From Sphingomonas sp. TREG-RG-20F-R18-01 (GTDB lineage: Bacteria; Pseudomonadota; Alphaproteobacteria; Sphingomonadales; Sphingomonadaceae), in NCBI RefSeq assembly GCF_022662475.1, contig NZ_JAKNQQ010000002.1:1-64000 (forward strand): DNA of 64,000 nt. The letters are read 5' to 3'. Below, one piece after another: positions 35,296 to 44,078 of the stretch. A program made the translations under genes and the position numbers. The first letter of the stretch is position 1, and each line of letters starts with the position of its first letter. The notes beneath the pieces are model-generated. The model did no database searches. It saw only the letters and a program-made list of their open reading frames with translations, and was not told the origin of the DNA.

Positions 35296-36566
35296 CAATC
35301 CAACCAGCAGCTCCGAACGGCCGCGATGCGATCAATCCTTGGGCGATGCCATGGCAGGCATGGAGAGCTGTACTGCTGCGCACCTGGAACGAGGCGGGCG
35401 ACGACAATGTCGGTCTCGTCGCCGCCGGCGTGGCATTCTACGGGTTCCTTGCGCTAGTCCCGCTGCTCGGCGCGGTCGTGCTCAGCTATGGACTTGTTGC
35501 TGACCCGGCCACCGTGATCGGGAATGTGCGGGGGCTGATGTCCGTCATGCCGGCCGATGCCGCCAAGCTGATCGGCGAACAACTCCTCAACGTCGTCGCG
35601 ACGTCGGGTGAGAAAAAAGGCTTTGGCTTGCTGCTTGCGCTTGCGCTCGCCGTTTTTGGCGCCCGGAGCGCCGCCGGCGCGATCGTGACTGCGCTCAACA
35701 TAGCCTATGAAGAGAAGGAGCGCCGAAGCTTTATCATGGTGAACCTGCTGGCGCTCGGTATCACCGGCGCAGGCGTGCTGGTGATGGTGCTGGCGGTGAT
35801 CGCGATTGCGGCGCTCGGCCACCTGGAGGACATGCTGCCGACAATGCCTAAACCAGTTGTGGTCGCCGGCAAGATCGCCTCCTATTTGGCGCTCGTGTTG
35901 GCGGGCGCCGCTGGGGCCGCCACACTATACCGCTACGGGCCTTCTCGCGAGCGACCGCGCTGGGTCTGGCTGACCCCGGGATCACTGCTCGCTGCGCTGC
36001 TTGGGCTCGCGCTAACGTTCGGCTTCGGTATCTATGTCGCCAATTTCGGGAATTACAACGCGACCTACGGGTCGCTCGGCGCGGTCGTGGTCATGCTGAC
36101 TTGGCTCTATCTGTCGAGCTATCTCCTGCTGTTCGGCGCGGAGCTCAACGCTGAACTCGAGCATCAGAGTGCGCAGGACACAACGCACGGAGCAGCGGCG
36201 CCGTTAGGCGAACGCGGCGCGTGGGTGGCGGATCATGTCGCAGGTCAGCAACCGGATGACCAGAAGGACGCTCCTGCGATTGCAGGATCAGACATCGACG
36301 ACGGACCCAGCGACGCCTCTCGCACTGCCGTTCTGTCAGACGTCAATATCCGGCAAGAACCTTCTCTGCCGGCGCGACTAATCAACTTGTACGTCGGTTC
36401 CAAGCTGGGAAAGATCGCCGGAGGCGGCGCAGCCGGCCTCGTTGGGCCGGTTCTAGGCGGAGTCGGCTTCTCGCTTCTGCGCCGACGTGGTCGCGCACGT
36501 CTTGGCATTGTGGCAATCGCGGCTGCCGCTGTTTTAGGGTTGGCGGGAAGAAGCTCTGACACATGA
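35292..36566 (+). CDS. YihY/BrkB family inner membrane protein
   Basis: A 424-residue protein with six hydrophobic segments in residues 40-290 and the family motifs GVAFYGFLALVPLLGA (about 47-62), NFGNYNATYGSLGAVVVMLTWLYLSSYLLLFGAELNAELE (about 250-290). The family was once called ribonuclease BN in error; members are integral membrane proteins of uncertain role. The C-terminal about 130 residues are polar and then basic, with a final hydrophobic segment. Coupled by overlap to the PAS-LuxR gene. Confidence 0.9.
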   Translation: MTIQPAAPNGRDAINPWAMPWQAWRAVLLRTWNEAGDDNVGLVAAGVAFYGFLALVPLLGAVVLSYGLVADPATVIGNVRGLMSVMPADAAKLIGEQLLNVVATSGEKKGFGLLLALALAVFGARSAAGAIVTALNIAYEEKERRSFIMVNLLALGITGAGVLVMVLAVIAIAALGHLEDMLPTMPKPVVVAGKIASYLALVLAGAAGAATLYRYGPSRERPRWVWLTPGSLLAALLGLALTFGFGIYVANFGNYNATYGSLGAVVVMLTWLYLSSYLLLFGAELNAELEHQSAQDTTHGAAAPLGERGAWVADHVAGQQPDDQKDAPAIAGSDIDDGPSDASRTAVLSDVNIRQEPSLPARLINLYVGSKLGKIAGGGAAGLVGPVLGGVGFSLLRRRGRARLGIVAIAAAAVLGLAGRSSDT

Positions 36567-36635
36567 CAAAGATGAGAATTGCCGGCAGAGAAGCTGGCGC
36601 CGATACCACCGGAAATAAATCAAAGGGGCGACGGG

Positions 36636-37403
36636 ATGGCGAACGGTAGGTGTGTATTGGTGAGCGGCGCGGAAAGCGGAATCGGAGCTGCGTGCGCTAT
36701 CTCGTTCGGAGCGATCGGTGACAGAGTGGTGGTGCTGTTCCACGATGCCCATAACGATGGAAGCGAGACCGTCGCCAAGGTGAGGGCGGCTGGCGGCGAG
36801 GCGATCGCGGTCCAGTGCAATGTCGGGGACGAGGTATCGGTGGATGCGGCGTTCGCGGCTGCCGAGAAGGCGTTCGGGCTCGTCACTGTGCTGGTCAATT
36901 CCGCCGGAATAAACATGGCGGGCGTGCCAGTGCGACAAATGACGATGCCGCAATGGCAGCGCATGCTTGATACCGACCTGACCGGCGCGTTCCTTACCTC
37001 GCGTCGGTTCGTACGAGACCGGCCTGCGAACAGCCCCGGCACGATCATCCACATATCATCGATCCACGCCTATGCGGTGCGGGCCGGCGGCGCGGATTAC
37101 TGTGCGGCCAAGGGCGGCCTGACCAACTTAATCGAGACGCTCGCGATCGAAGAAGCGCCCAACGGCATCCGTGTGAACGCGATCGAGCCAGGCATGATCC
37201 TGACACCGATGAACGAGCGCGCCAGCACCGATCCGGTCTATCGCAAGACGCTTGAACAGAACATCCCGATGGATCGGGCGGGACAACCCGAGGAGGTCGG
37301 CGATCTTGCCGTGTTCCTCGCCTCGGACAAGGCGTCGTACATTACCGGCGCGCGTATCGTGATCGACGGTGGCCTGTCGCTGATGCAGGCACTCGGCGCA
37401 TGA
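36636..37403 (+). CDS. SDR family oxidoreductase
   Basis: A 255-residue classical short-chain dehydrogenase: cofactor motif VSGAESGIG (residues 7-15), NSAG, catalytic Ser in HISSIHAY, and YCAAKGG with the Tyr-Lys pair. Resembles glucose/ribitol 1-dehydrogenase-like SDRs. The start at 36636 has AGGGGCGACGGG before the ATG; the reading from 36579 adds 19 residues and no motif. The stop overlaps the GH130-like gene by four bases (ATGA), pointing to a joint role in sugar conversion. Confidence 0.9.
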   Translation: MANGRCVLVSGAESGIGAACAISFGAIGDRVVVLFHDAHNDGSETVAKVRAAGGEAIAVQCNVGDEVSVDAAFAAAEKAFGLVTVLVNSAGINMAGVPVRQMTMPQWQRMLDTDLTGAFLTSRRFVRDRPANSPGTIIHISSIHAYAVRAGGADYCAAKGGLTNLIETLAIEEAPNGIRVNAIEPGMILTPMNERASTDPVYRKTLEQNIPMDRAGQPEEVGDLAVFLASDKASYITGARIVIDGGLSLMQALGA

Positions 37404-38446
37404 TCGGGAGCAAACCCGCAATGCCCGCTTCGACCGCCGGCGCCACGAACCAGTCGGAGATCGCGCCCGGCGTGCCGATCGTGCGGTCACGCCTGCCTGC
37501 CGACAGCGTGACCGGGGATCGGAAGGTGCTGGTCTACCCCTCGTCGAATGTCGTCGATTTCAATGTGCAAGAGTTACAGGAGATCCACCTGATGGGTCCG
37601 GCGCCACTGATGGCGCGCGATCTGATGAGCCCGTATGTCTGGCTGGAGCCGGACGGCCGGTTCGGCATCATGGTGCGCGCGGTGACGCAGCCCGGCGAGC
37701 CGATGACTGACACCGGCATCATCTGGGCCGGCTGGAGCGATGACGGCGTCCACTTCGAGATGCTCGACCAGCCCGCGATCGTGCCCGGCGGCCCCGGCGA
37801 AAAGGATGCGGGCGGGGTGGAAGATCCCACCGTGGTGAAGATGGAGGACGGCAACTACGTCGTCTATTACACCGGCGTCGAGGCCGACATGGCGCATGGC
37901 GAAATGTTCTATGCCGCTGGGCCGACCATCGACGCCCTGGTGAAGACCGGCGTTGCGCTGGCCTCCACAAAGTCGCTTGGCAACACGAAGGAAGCGACGG
38001 TTGACCGCGAAAAGGATGGGCGATGGAGTCTGTTCTACGAATATGCCGCCGACGAGGCCAGTCGCGTGGGCCTGGCGATCGGCCCCAAGGTGGACGGACC
38101 GTGGGACGAGCAACCAACGCCGTTCATGCCGCGCGAGGACGGATGGGACAATTGGCACCTCTCGACAGGCCCGATGTTGCTCGACGACCCTGAAATGCCG
38201 GTGATGTTTTACAACGGCGCAACGCACGACGCGCGTTGGCGGATCGGCTGGGTCGCGTTCGACCGCGAACTGACCCGCGTGGTGGACCGATGCATCGAGC
38301 CGCTGATCACACCGCCGCCCGCAAGAGATCGGACAGCGAGCGACATAGCATTTTCCGCCTCGGTCACCAGTCGCGACGGCGAGGTCTGGCTATATTATTC
38401 CCTCGAGGACCGGCGACTGTCGCGAGCGCGGCTGAAGCGGAGCTGA
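37400..38446 (+). CDS. Glycoside hydrolase/phosphorylase of the GH130/GH43-like beta-propeller group
   Basis: A 348-residue protein predicted to form a five-bladed propeller. The repeated blade motifs (SPYVWLEPDGRFGIMVRA, GVEDPTVVKMEDGNYVVYYTG, TKEATVDREKDGRWSLFYEY, DGWDNWHLSTGPMLLDD) resemble GH130 manno-oligosaccharide phosphorylases. EDPTVV carries the expected first-blade acidic residues. No signal peptide, so cytosolic. Coupled with the SDR. Exact activity cannot be read from the sequence; the family assignment is moderate. Confidence 0.75.
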   Translation: MIGSKPAMPASTAGATNQSEIAPGVPIVRSRLPADSVTGDRKVLVYPSSNVVDFNVQELQEIHLMGPAPLMARDLMSPYVWLEPDGRFGIMVRAVTQPGEPMTDTGIIWAGWSDDGVHFEMLDQPAIVPGGPGEKDAGGVEDPTVVKMEDGNYVVYYTGVEADMAHGEMFYAAGPTIDALVKTGVALASTKSLGNTKEATVDREKDGRWSLFYEYAADEASRVGLAIGPKVDGPWDEQPTPFMPREDGWDNWHLSTGPMLLDDPEMPVMFYNGATHDARWRIGWVAFDRELTRVVDRCIEPLITPPPARDRTASDIAFSASVTSRDGEVWLYYSLEDRRLSRARLKRS

Positions 38447-38741
38447 AAGCCGTAAGGTGGTGGAAACTCGTATTAGGCAGACATCCGGCACGGCGAAGGT
38501 AGCTACAAGACCCATAGCCGTCAGTCCGGCATTCAATCGGCTCGCCGAAAGCGAACGTTCATTCATATGCTGGGATGAGTTCTGTCTCGTGATAGAGAGG
38601 GCCGATGGCCCCAATCTATCAATTTGGAGCGCTAACAACGTGACGTAGCGGTCAGCATGGTCGCGGCGCTTTGCGTGACGATCCTTGTGACGGCAGCGTG
38701 CATGTACTGCAGTATCTCAGCTTCACAAGGCGGTTCATTAA
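38447..38741. other. Degenerate stretch before the SLC13 fragment
   Basis: Follows the GH130-like gene. A 63-codon reading at 38457-38648 has no ribosome binding site, no hydrophobic or domain pattern, and I do not call it. The stretch around 38657-38740 reads a short hydrophobic string in another frame (MVAALCVTILVTAAC). It looks like eroded sequence at a rearrangement junction. Confidence 0.45.
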
Positions 38742-39122
38742 AATGGTGCCACCGAGCTGTTCGCGCATGCGCTCGTCGGGCTGCTGCTCGGCGTACCGGC
38801 CTTGCTTGGGCTCGGTGTTATCATGATCGCGGCAATGGCGTGCGCGCCATTCTTGCACAATGGGCCGACGGTGCTGGTACTCGGCCCGATCGCGGTCGGC
38901 GTAGCGCGCGGGCTGCACCTCAACCCCGATCCGTTCCTGATGGCGGTGGCGACGGGTGCGGGTTGCCATTTCCTCACCCCAATCGACCACCGGTGCAACA
39001 CCTTGGTGATGTGCCCGGGCGGGTATAAATTCGGGGACTATTGGCGGCTGGGACTGCCTCTTTCATTGCTGATAATCGTGGCCGGGGCGCCCCTCATCGA
39101 TTTTGTCTGGCCGCTCCGATAA
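38742..39122 (+). pseudogene. C-terminal fragment of an SLC13/DASS-type permease
   Basis: An open stretch of 126 codons that begins right after an in-frame TAA and has no start codon or ribosome binding site. The translation matches the end of SLC13-type anion permeases: ELFAHALVGLLLGVPALLGLG, then FLHNGPTVLVLGPIAVG, NPDPFLMAVATGAGCHFLTPI and CPGGYKFGDYWRLGLPL, ending FVWPLR-stop. Intact members are near 590 residues, so about 450 residues are missing. The matching N-terminal end of such a gene occurs at 48587-48700, about 9.5 kb downstream in the same orientation. Confidence 0.82.
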
Positions 39123-39368
39123 CATCGCCGATTCGCCCTCCGATCCCGTGGAGCTGGCCGCGTGTCTTACGGAGCGATCGCCCGGTCGTTCGTTGGTCCT
39201 GTAATGACCTATCGCAGAACGCGCCCTCGAAGCTCGTAGCGGAAGGCTGCAAACGATCTCTAATCCGATTGCGAGAGCGTATTGGTTGCAGCGTTGTTCA
39301 TGCCAATGCGGTATCCAAGCCGGCGGAGCGGTGCAACGCTCAGGCGAGGGTCGCCCCGCTTACCCGCG

Positions 39369-41372
39369 TCATCGTACCGGTCGAAACCGCAGCGCCGCAC
39401 CGCCATTGGCATGGGCATCGAGAATCAAACTGCCCGACCGCGAGCGCACCGCCCCTTCGCGTCGGTCGATGGAGGTGTAGACCGTGCCGTCGGTCCAGCT
39501 ATCGACGTGCCAACGCCCCTTGCCGAGGAAGGAGAGCGGGATCGCCAGATGCCGCGGATGCTCGTCGGTCAGCACGCCAACGAACCAGTCGCTCCCCTTG
39601 CGCCGCGCAACGATGATAGAGTTGCCGAAGGTGCCTCCCAAAGCGCGCGTCTCGTCCCACGCGGCGGGCACAAGCTTAAGGAAATCCGCGCCGGGGACCG
39701 GGCGGTGTGCGGCATCCTCATAGGCCGAGGGCGCATCGGCCAGCATCATGAACGGACTGGGATAGACCACGAACAGCGCGAGCTGCTGCGCCCGCGTCGT
39801 CATCACCATCGGTCCGATCGAGCGTTCCTGGAACTGTGCCGGCGGAACGTTGCGGAAGCCGCCCGGCGTATAGTCCATCGGGCCGACGATCGCGCGGGTG
39901 TAGGCGGTGCGAACATTGTAGCCGGACGTCACCTTGGTCGACCAGCGATTGTATTCGAGCCCCATCACCCCTTCTTGGGTCAGGAAATTGGGATAGGTGC
40001 GCGCCAGCCCGCGCGGAACCATCGCGGCGTGCAGATCGACCATTAGATGATGCTTGGCCGCTTCGCTGAGCAAGCGATGGTAGAAAGCAACGATTTCCTG
40101 ATCCTGGCGATAAATGAAATCGACCTTGATCCCGGCGATTCCGAGCCGTTCGTAGAGCGGCAGCGCCTGCGCCATTTGCTTGTCGAGCGTCAGCCAATTG
40201 ACCCACAGCCACACCTTCACGTGCCGCGCGCGCGCATAGCGCACCAGTTCGGGAATATGCACACCGACTGCGTTGCGTGTGATATTGGCATTGGGCAGAT
40301 CGACGCTTTCGCCCGGCGGACGCCACGCCCACCCCTTGTCGATCATCATATAGGGCAGGCCAAACCGGCCGGCGAAATCGATATAGACCTTGTAGGTTGC
40401 GTCGTTATGCCCAGCATGCGGGACGCTGGGAGCGAGCGATCCCGACCACCAGTCCCACGCCGCCTTGCCTGGCCTGACCCAGTCAGCGTCGGCGACGCGC
40501 GAGGGGCTGGCAAGATCATCGACCAGCGTCGAGGCGATCAGATCTTCAGGCCGGTCTGCCAGCATCACTACGCGCCACGGAGTCACGACCGCGCCGTGGG
40601 CTATTGTCACCGGCGGCGCTTTCGGCTTGGCCGGGTTTGGCGTCAGCCGCAGTCGTACGCCGTTTTTGTCTCCGTTTCCCGCGAAATAGGCGGCTGCGAA
40701 ATTCTCGAGCCCGCTTTCGGTCAGCGCCAGCGTTTCGCCGCCGCGGCCGGTGCGGCATACCAAAGGCAGGTCATAAAGGCCACTGTGGGCCAGCGCGCTC
40801 GCCTTGATCGGCGTATAGCCGCCTTCATGGCTGTTCTTCATCTCGTAATGCCGCACGGCGAGACAAGCCCGGTCCTGCGGAAACACGAACTGCGTGCGAT
40901 CGGCTGCGACCGCGATCTGGTCGATGCCGGCCTGCCGCGGGACGACGATCCGCACTGCAGCGCCCTGGTCGCTCACCCGCGCTTCGAGGTTGAAGCGCCG
41001 CACCGGCGCTTGGCGGCTTTGCACGTGCATCGTCATCGTCATGAAATGCGAGACCACGGGCGTAGCCCGACCGGGCATCGCATAGCGCTCGTCACGCTTT
41101 CCATGATCGACCGCAGTGATCACTAGGTGGTCGAAGCGCACGGCGGTGCCACGCTCGGTCATGTCGAGCGCGAGCGTCGAGGGCGCGATTACGTCGCGGC
41201 CGTCGCGGCGAACGCGGAACAATGGGCTGCCGTCATGGGCCAATCCGATTTCGAGCGAAATCCGCGCATTGGGTGAAAGGACAATGCGCGAGCTAACAAT
41301 CGGCGGCTTCGTGCAACCGGCCAGCGATACGGCAGTCAGGAGCGCGCAACCCGCCCATAAACGGATCGCCAA
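39369..41372 (-). CDS. Glycoside hydrolase family 97 protein, lipoprotein
   Basis: A 667-residue GH97 enzyme (alpha-glucosidase/alpha-galactosidase family): N-terminal beta-sandwich, (beta/alpha)8 barrel with AWDWWSG and DKGWAW, then C-terminal beta domain. KVDFIYR places an Asp where retaining, galactosidase-type members have the nucleophile; LTQEGVMGLEYN holds conserved Glu residues. Lipobox SLAGC near residue 22 suggests lipidation. The start is a TTG at 41372, five bases after AGGAGG; an upstream TTG at 41390 overlaps the ribosome binding site and is rejected. A LacI-type operator lies just upstream. Confidence 0.9.
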   Translation of the reverse strand: MAIRLWAGCALLTAVSLAGCTKPPIVSSRIVLSPNARISLEIGLAHDGSPLFRVRRDGRDVIAPSTLALDMTERGTAVRFDHLVITAVDHGKRDERYAMPGRATPVVSHFMTMTMHVQSRQAPVRRFNLEARVSDQGAAVRIVVPRQAGIDQIAVAADRTQFVFPQDRACLAVRHYEMKNSHEGGYTPIKASALAHSGLYDLPLVCRTGRGGETLALTESGLENFAAAYFAGNGDKNGVRLRLTPNPAKPKAPPVTIAHGAVVTPWRVVMLADRPEDLIASTLVDDLASPSRVADADWVRPGKAAWDWWSGSLAPSVPHAGHNDATYKVYIDFAGRFGLPYMMIDKGWAWRPPGESVDLPNANITRNAVGVHIPELVRYARARHVKVWLWVNWLTLDKQMAQALPLYERLGIAGIKVDFIYRQDQEIVAFYHRLLSEAAKHHLMVDLHAAMVPRGLARTYPNFLTQEGVMGLEYNRWSTKVTSGYNVRTAYTRAIVGPMDYTPGGFRNVPPAQFQERSIGPMVMTTRAQQLALFVVYPSPFMMLADAPSAYEDAAHRPVPGADFLKLVPAAWDETRALGGTFGNSIIVARRKGSDWFVGVLTDEHPRHLAIPLSFLGKGRWHVDSWTDGTVYTSIDRREGAVRSRSGSLILDAHANGGAALRFRPVR

Positions 41373-41394
41373 CACGTCCTCCTTAGTCAAATCT

Positions 41395-41407
41395 GTAGCG
41401 GCGCTAC
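41395..41407 (-). promoter_or_regulatory. LacI-family operator-like palindrome before the GH97 gene
   Basis: A perfect 13-bp palindrome GTAGCG-G-CGCTAC, 23 bp upstream of the GH97 TTG start and just before its AGGAGG. GTAGCG/CGCTAC half-sites are typical for LacI/GalR-type sugar regulators. No lacI-like gene is in the window, so the regulator would act in trans. Confidence 0.6.
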
Positions 41408-41557
41408 GCGATCACACGACGCTTGACGAGTGGGCGCACGATAGATCGATCGCCACGTCAGCCTCACAAGTGTATCCGAACGGCAAAGCCTGTGCGACGA
41501 GTGCGCTCACGGCATCGGGGCTCATCTCGGTCGAGCGCTATGGAACAGGAAGCTGCG

Positions 41558-42844
41558 ATGGACTGGCATACGTGGCTCGCAAATGCCGGCGTCACCATAC
41601 CGAATTCGCCCGATGTGGAGTCGCTCGTTGTTGCCGTCGTGCTGATCGCGGGTGCGGTCGCGATCGGCTGGTTCGCCGGGCACCGCGCCGCGCCTTCAGT
41701 TGCTGTTCGACTGAAACGCCTCGGCGGTCGCGCCGCGGTCTTTCCGGAAACATTTGTCGCCTCGGTCATCCAATATAGCGTGATCGCGCTGCTACTGTTG
41801 ATCGTTGGCAATTCGGCTGCGCTCAGCCCCCTCGCATTGATGCTGCTGGCAGTGGCGCTCGGGATTGCGGTGGCGCGCCTCGTCCATCGCGTCGCCCGCG
41901 CCGCGGGTTTGGGCAAGAGCACGGCTACCATCGTGGCGATCGTAGCGTTGGTCGCGACCACTGCGGCGACGCTTGGCGGAATGCAGCCGCTGATCCACGG
42001 ACTCGACGGGATCGGCATCACGATCGGCAAGCATCGTATCTCGCTGCTCGCGGTGATCAACGCGATCGTCATTGTTGCGGTGCTCTACGTCGTCGCCAAG
42101 GCAGCGAACCATGTGCTGGTCCATCTGATCGGCCGTACCAGCAGCCTCGACCTTTCACAGCGCGCGCTGGTGCAGAAACTCGCCGGGATCGGCGTGGTCG
42201 TCGTGGCTGTGCTGCTCGGGATCGACTTGCTCGGCATCGACCTGACCGCGCTCACCGTCTTCTCCGGCGCCGCTGGCCTCGCGATCGGGTTCGGCCTGCA
42301 AAAGACCTTCGGCAATCTGATCGCCGGGCTGATCCTGCTGATGGATCGCTCGATCAAGCCCGGCGACGTGATCGTCGTCGGCGACACGTTCGGATCGGTT
42401 GGCAAGATCGGCGTGCGCGCGGTGTCGGTCGTAACGCGCGACGGCAAGGAGCACCTCATCCCGAACGAGCAATTGATGACCGACGCGGTAGAGAACTGGT
42501 CCTATTCGGACCGAAACGTGCGGATCCATATCCCGGTGGGCGTCGCCTATGGCTGCGATCTGGCGCTGGCGCAGAAGCTCATGATCGAAGCAGCCGCCGG
42601 CGCGGTGCGCGTGCTCGACACGCCAAAGCCTTCTGTCTGGCTAAAGGCGTTTGGTGACAGCTCGGTCGACCACGATATCCTCGTGTGGATCGCCGACCCG
42701 GAACTGGGGGTCGGCAATGTCAGGTCCGACATCCTCAACCGCCTGTGGCGGCTGTTTGCGGACAACGATGTCGAGCTTCCTTTCCCGCAGCGTGATATCC
42801 ACGTCCGCTCGATGCCTACGCCGCCTGCGCCGACCGGGAACTGA
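41558..42844 (+). CDS. MscS family mechanosensitive channel (second copy)
   Basis: A 428-residue inner-membrane protein with about six helices before the channel core, more than the minimal MscS. The pore region is FSGAAGLAIGFGLQKTFGNLIAGLILLMDRSIKPGD near residues 240-275, followed by the beta domain with HLIPNEQLMTDAVENWSY and a C-terminal alpha/beta domain. The ATG at 41558 has AGGA nine bases upstream; ATG 41540 is possible. Diverges from the GH97 gene across about 185 bp. Confidence 0.92.
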   Translation: MDWHTWLANAGVTIPNSPDVESLVVAVVLIAGAVAIGWFAGHRAAPSVAVRLKRLGGRAAVFPETFVASVIQYSVIALLLLIVGNSAALSPLALMLLAVALGIAVARLVHRVARAAGLGKSTATIVAIVALVATTAATLGGMQPLIHGLDGIGITIGKHRISLLAVINAIVIVAVLYVVAKAANHVLVHLIGRTSSLDLSQRALVQKLAGIGVVVVAVLLGIDLLGIDLTALTVFSGAAGLAIGFGLQKTFGNLIAGLILLMDRSIKPGDVIVVGDTFGSVGKIGVRAVSVVTRDGKEHLIPNEQLMTDAVENWSYSDRNVRIHIPVGVAYGCDLALAQKLMIEAAAGAVRVLDTPKPSVWLKAFGDSSVDHDILVWIADPELGVGNVRSDILNRLWRLFADNDVELPFPQRDIHVRSMPTPPAPTGN

Positions 42845-42851
42845 GCGCTCA

Positions 42852-44063
42852 TCAGCCTTCGGCAGGCGCTCCGGCCAAAGCCGCGACGAGGCAAACTATC
42901 CCGACTATCAAGAAGCCGACGCGCGCGAGTGTACCGCCCGCCCCCGTTCGCCACGAAACCCACAGCGCGAGCACCGCCTGCATCGCGTAGAACAGCGCGA
43001 ACGCGCGCGATGAAAGCGCGATCACCGAGAACGGATCGGTCAGCCACACCACCGCAATCGACAGCGCGCTGGCGGTGATGAACGCCTCGCGTACCCCGAG
43101 CTTGCGGCGCGAGACTTCGACCATCAAGCCGCCCGAACCGATCGAATCCGCGATCGCCGCGCTCAATTGGCTCGACACCGCGCCGATCAGCACGAAAATG
43201 CCGAGCGCCGGCGCGACCAACTCCATGATGTCGAGGATCCCCGCCACGCCCTCTGCGTGCTGCGCCTGACTCAGAAACGGGGTGAGCAAAGCGAGAAACG
43301 CAAGGTAGATCGCCGAGGACAGCCACTGTGCATAGCGCATCGTCTTGACGCGCGTTGCCTGGTCATAACTGTCGCCCATGTAACGCGACGTCTCGAACCC
43401 CTGTACCGTAATCAGCAGCCCGAGCAGCATCGGTATTCCGCTCCATGACAGCCGCGTCGGCGGGAGATCGAGCGGTGCGCCAGTCCGCGTCGCCCACCAC
43501 ACGCCCAGCCCGGCGAGCAAGCCCGCGATGATGCCGAGTTTGACCGAGACACTGGCATGCGCGGCATGTTCGATCTTGCGAATGTCGCCCGAGAAGGTGA
43601 GCGTGGTAAGCAGGAGGATGATGACAGTCACGACGATATTGGCGACCAAGCCGTGCCATTCGGCCGTGATCCCGAGCGGCTTCATTGTGAATTCGGCGAG
43701 CAGCTTGAGATAATAGGCGACCGACACCGCATAGGCGATCGCGAGCATCACCTGTGCCGCGCGCATCGCCCAGGCCATCGGATCGTTAAGCGACAGCTTG
43801 GGCGCGATGTTCTCGACATGGATGATATTGAAGCGGATCACCGCGCCGACCGCATAAGCGATCGCGAGCAACGCGGCCATGGCGAGGATCGCGGCCGAGC
43901 CGAACTCTCGGGCGAGCAGCGGCCCGCAGATCAGGAAGCCCGACCCGATGATCGAAGCAAGCGGCGTCACCGTCGCGCGCCAGGCGGTCGATTTGGCGAA
44001 CCGACTGAACGTCAGCAGCGTCGTGACCGCGACAGCGGCGAGAATGGCAATAGCAACGATCAT
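42852..44063 (-). CDS. Polytopic membrane transporter, LeuT/APC fold likely
   Basis: A 403-residue protein with about 11 hydrophobic helices. Helix 1 contains the broken-helix pattern SIIGSGFLICGPLL and a later segment reads LGLLITVQGFETSRYMGDSY, both reminiscent of APC-superfamily transporters. I cannot name the family with confidence. It converges with the MscS gene (7-bp gap) and lies 15 bp after the DUF2254 gene, so it is probably cotranscribed with that gene. Substrate unknown; an ion or amino acid is a guess. Confidence 0.7.
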   Translation of the reverse strand: MIVAIAILAAVAVTTLLTFSRFAKSTAWRATVTPLASIIGSGFLICGPLLAREFGSAAILAMAALLAIAYAVGAVIRFNIIHVENIAPKLSLNDPMAWAMRAAQVMLAIAYAVSVAYYLKLLAEFTMKPLGITAEWHGLVANIVVTVIILLLTTLTFSGDIRKIEHAAHASVSVKLGIIAGLLAGLGVWWATRTGAPLDLPPTRLSWSGIPMLLGLLITVQGFETSRYMGDSYDQATRVKTMRYAQWLSSAIYLAFLALLTPFLSQAQHAEGVAGILDIMELVAPALGIFVLIGAVSSQLSAAIADSIGSGGLMVEVSRRKLGVREAFITASALSIAVVWLTDPFSVIALSSRAFALFYAMQAVLALWVSWRTGAGGTLARVGFLIVGIVCLVAALAGAPAEG

Positions 44064-44078
44064 GCGGTCATGGCCTCG

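Noticed and set aside
38457..38648. 63-codon reading after the GH130-like gene
   Set aside because: No ribosome binding site, no hydrophobic segment or domain pattern, and it lies in apparently eroded DNA next to the SLC13 fragment.
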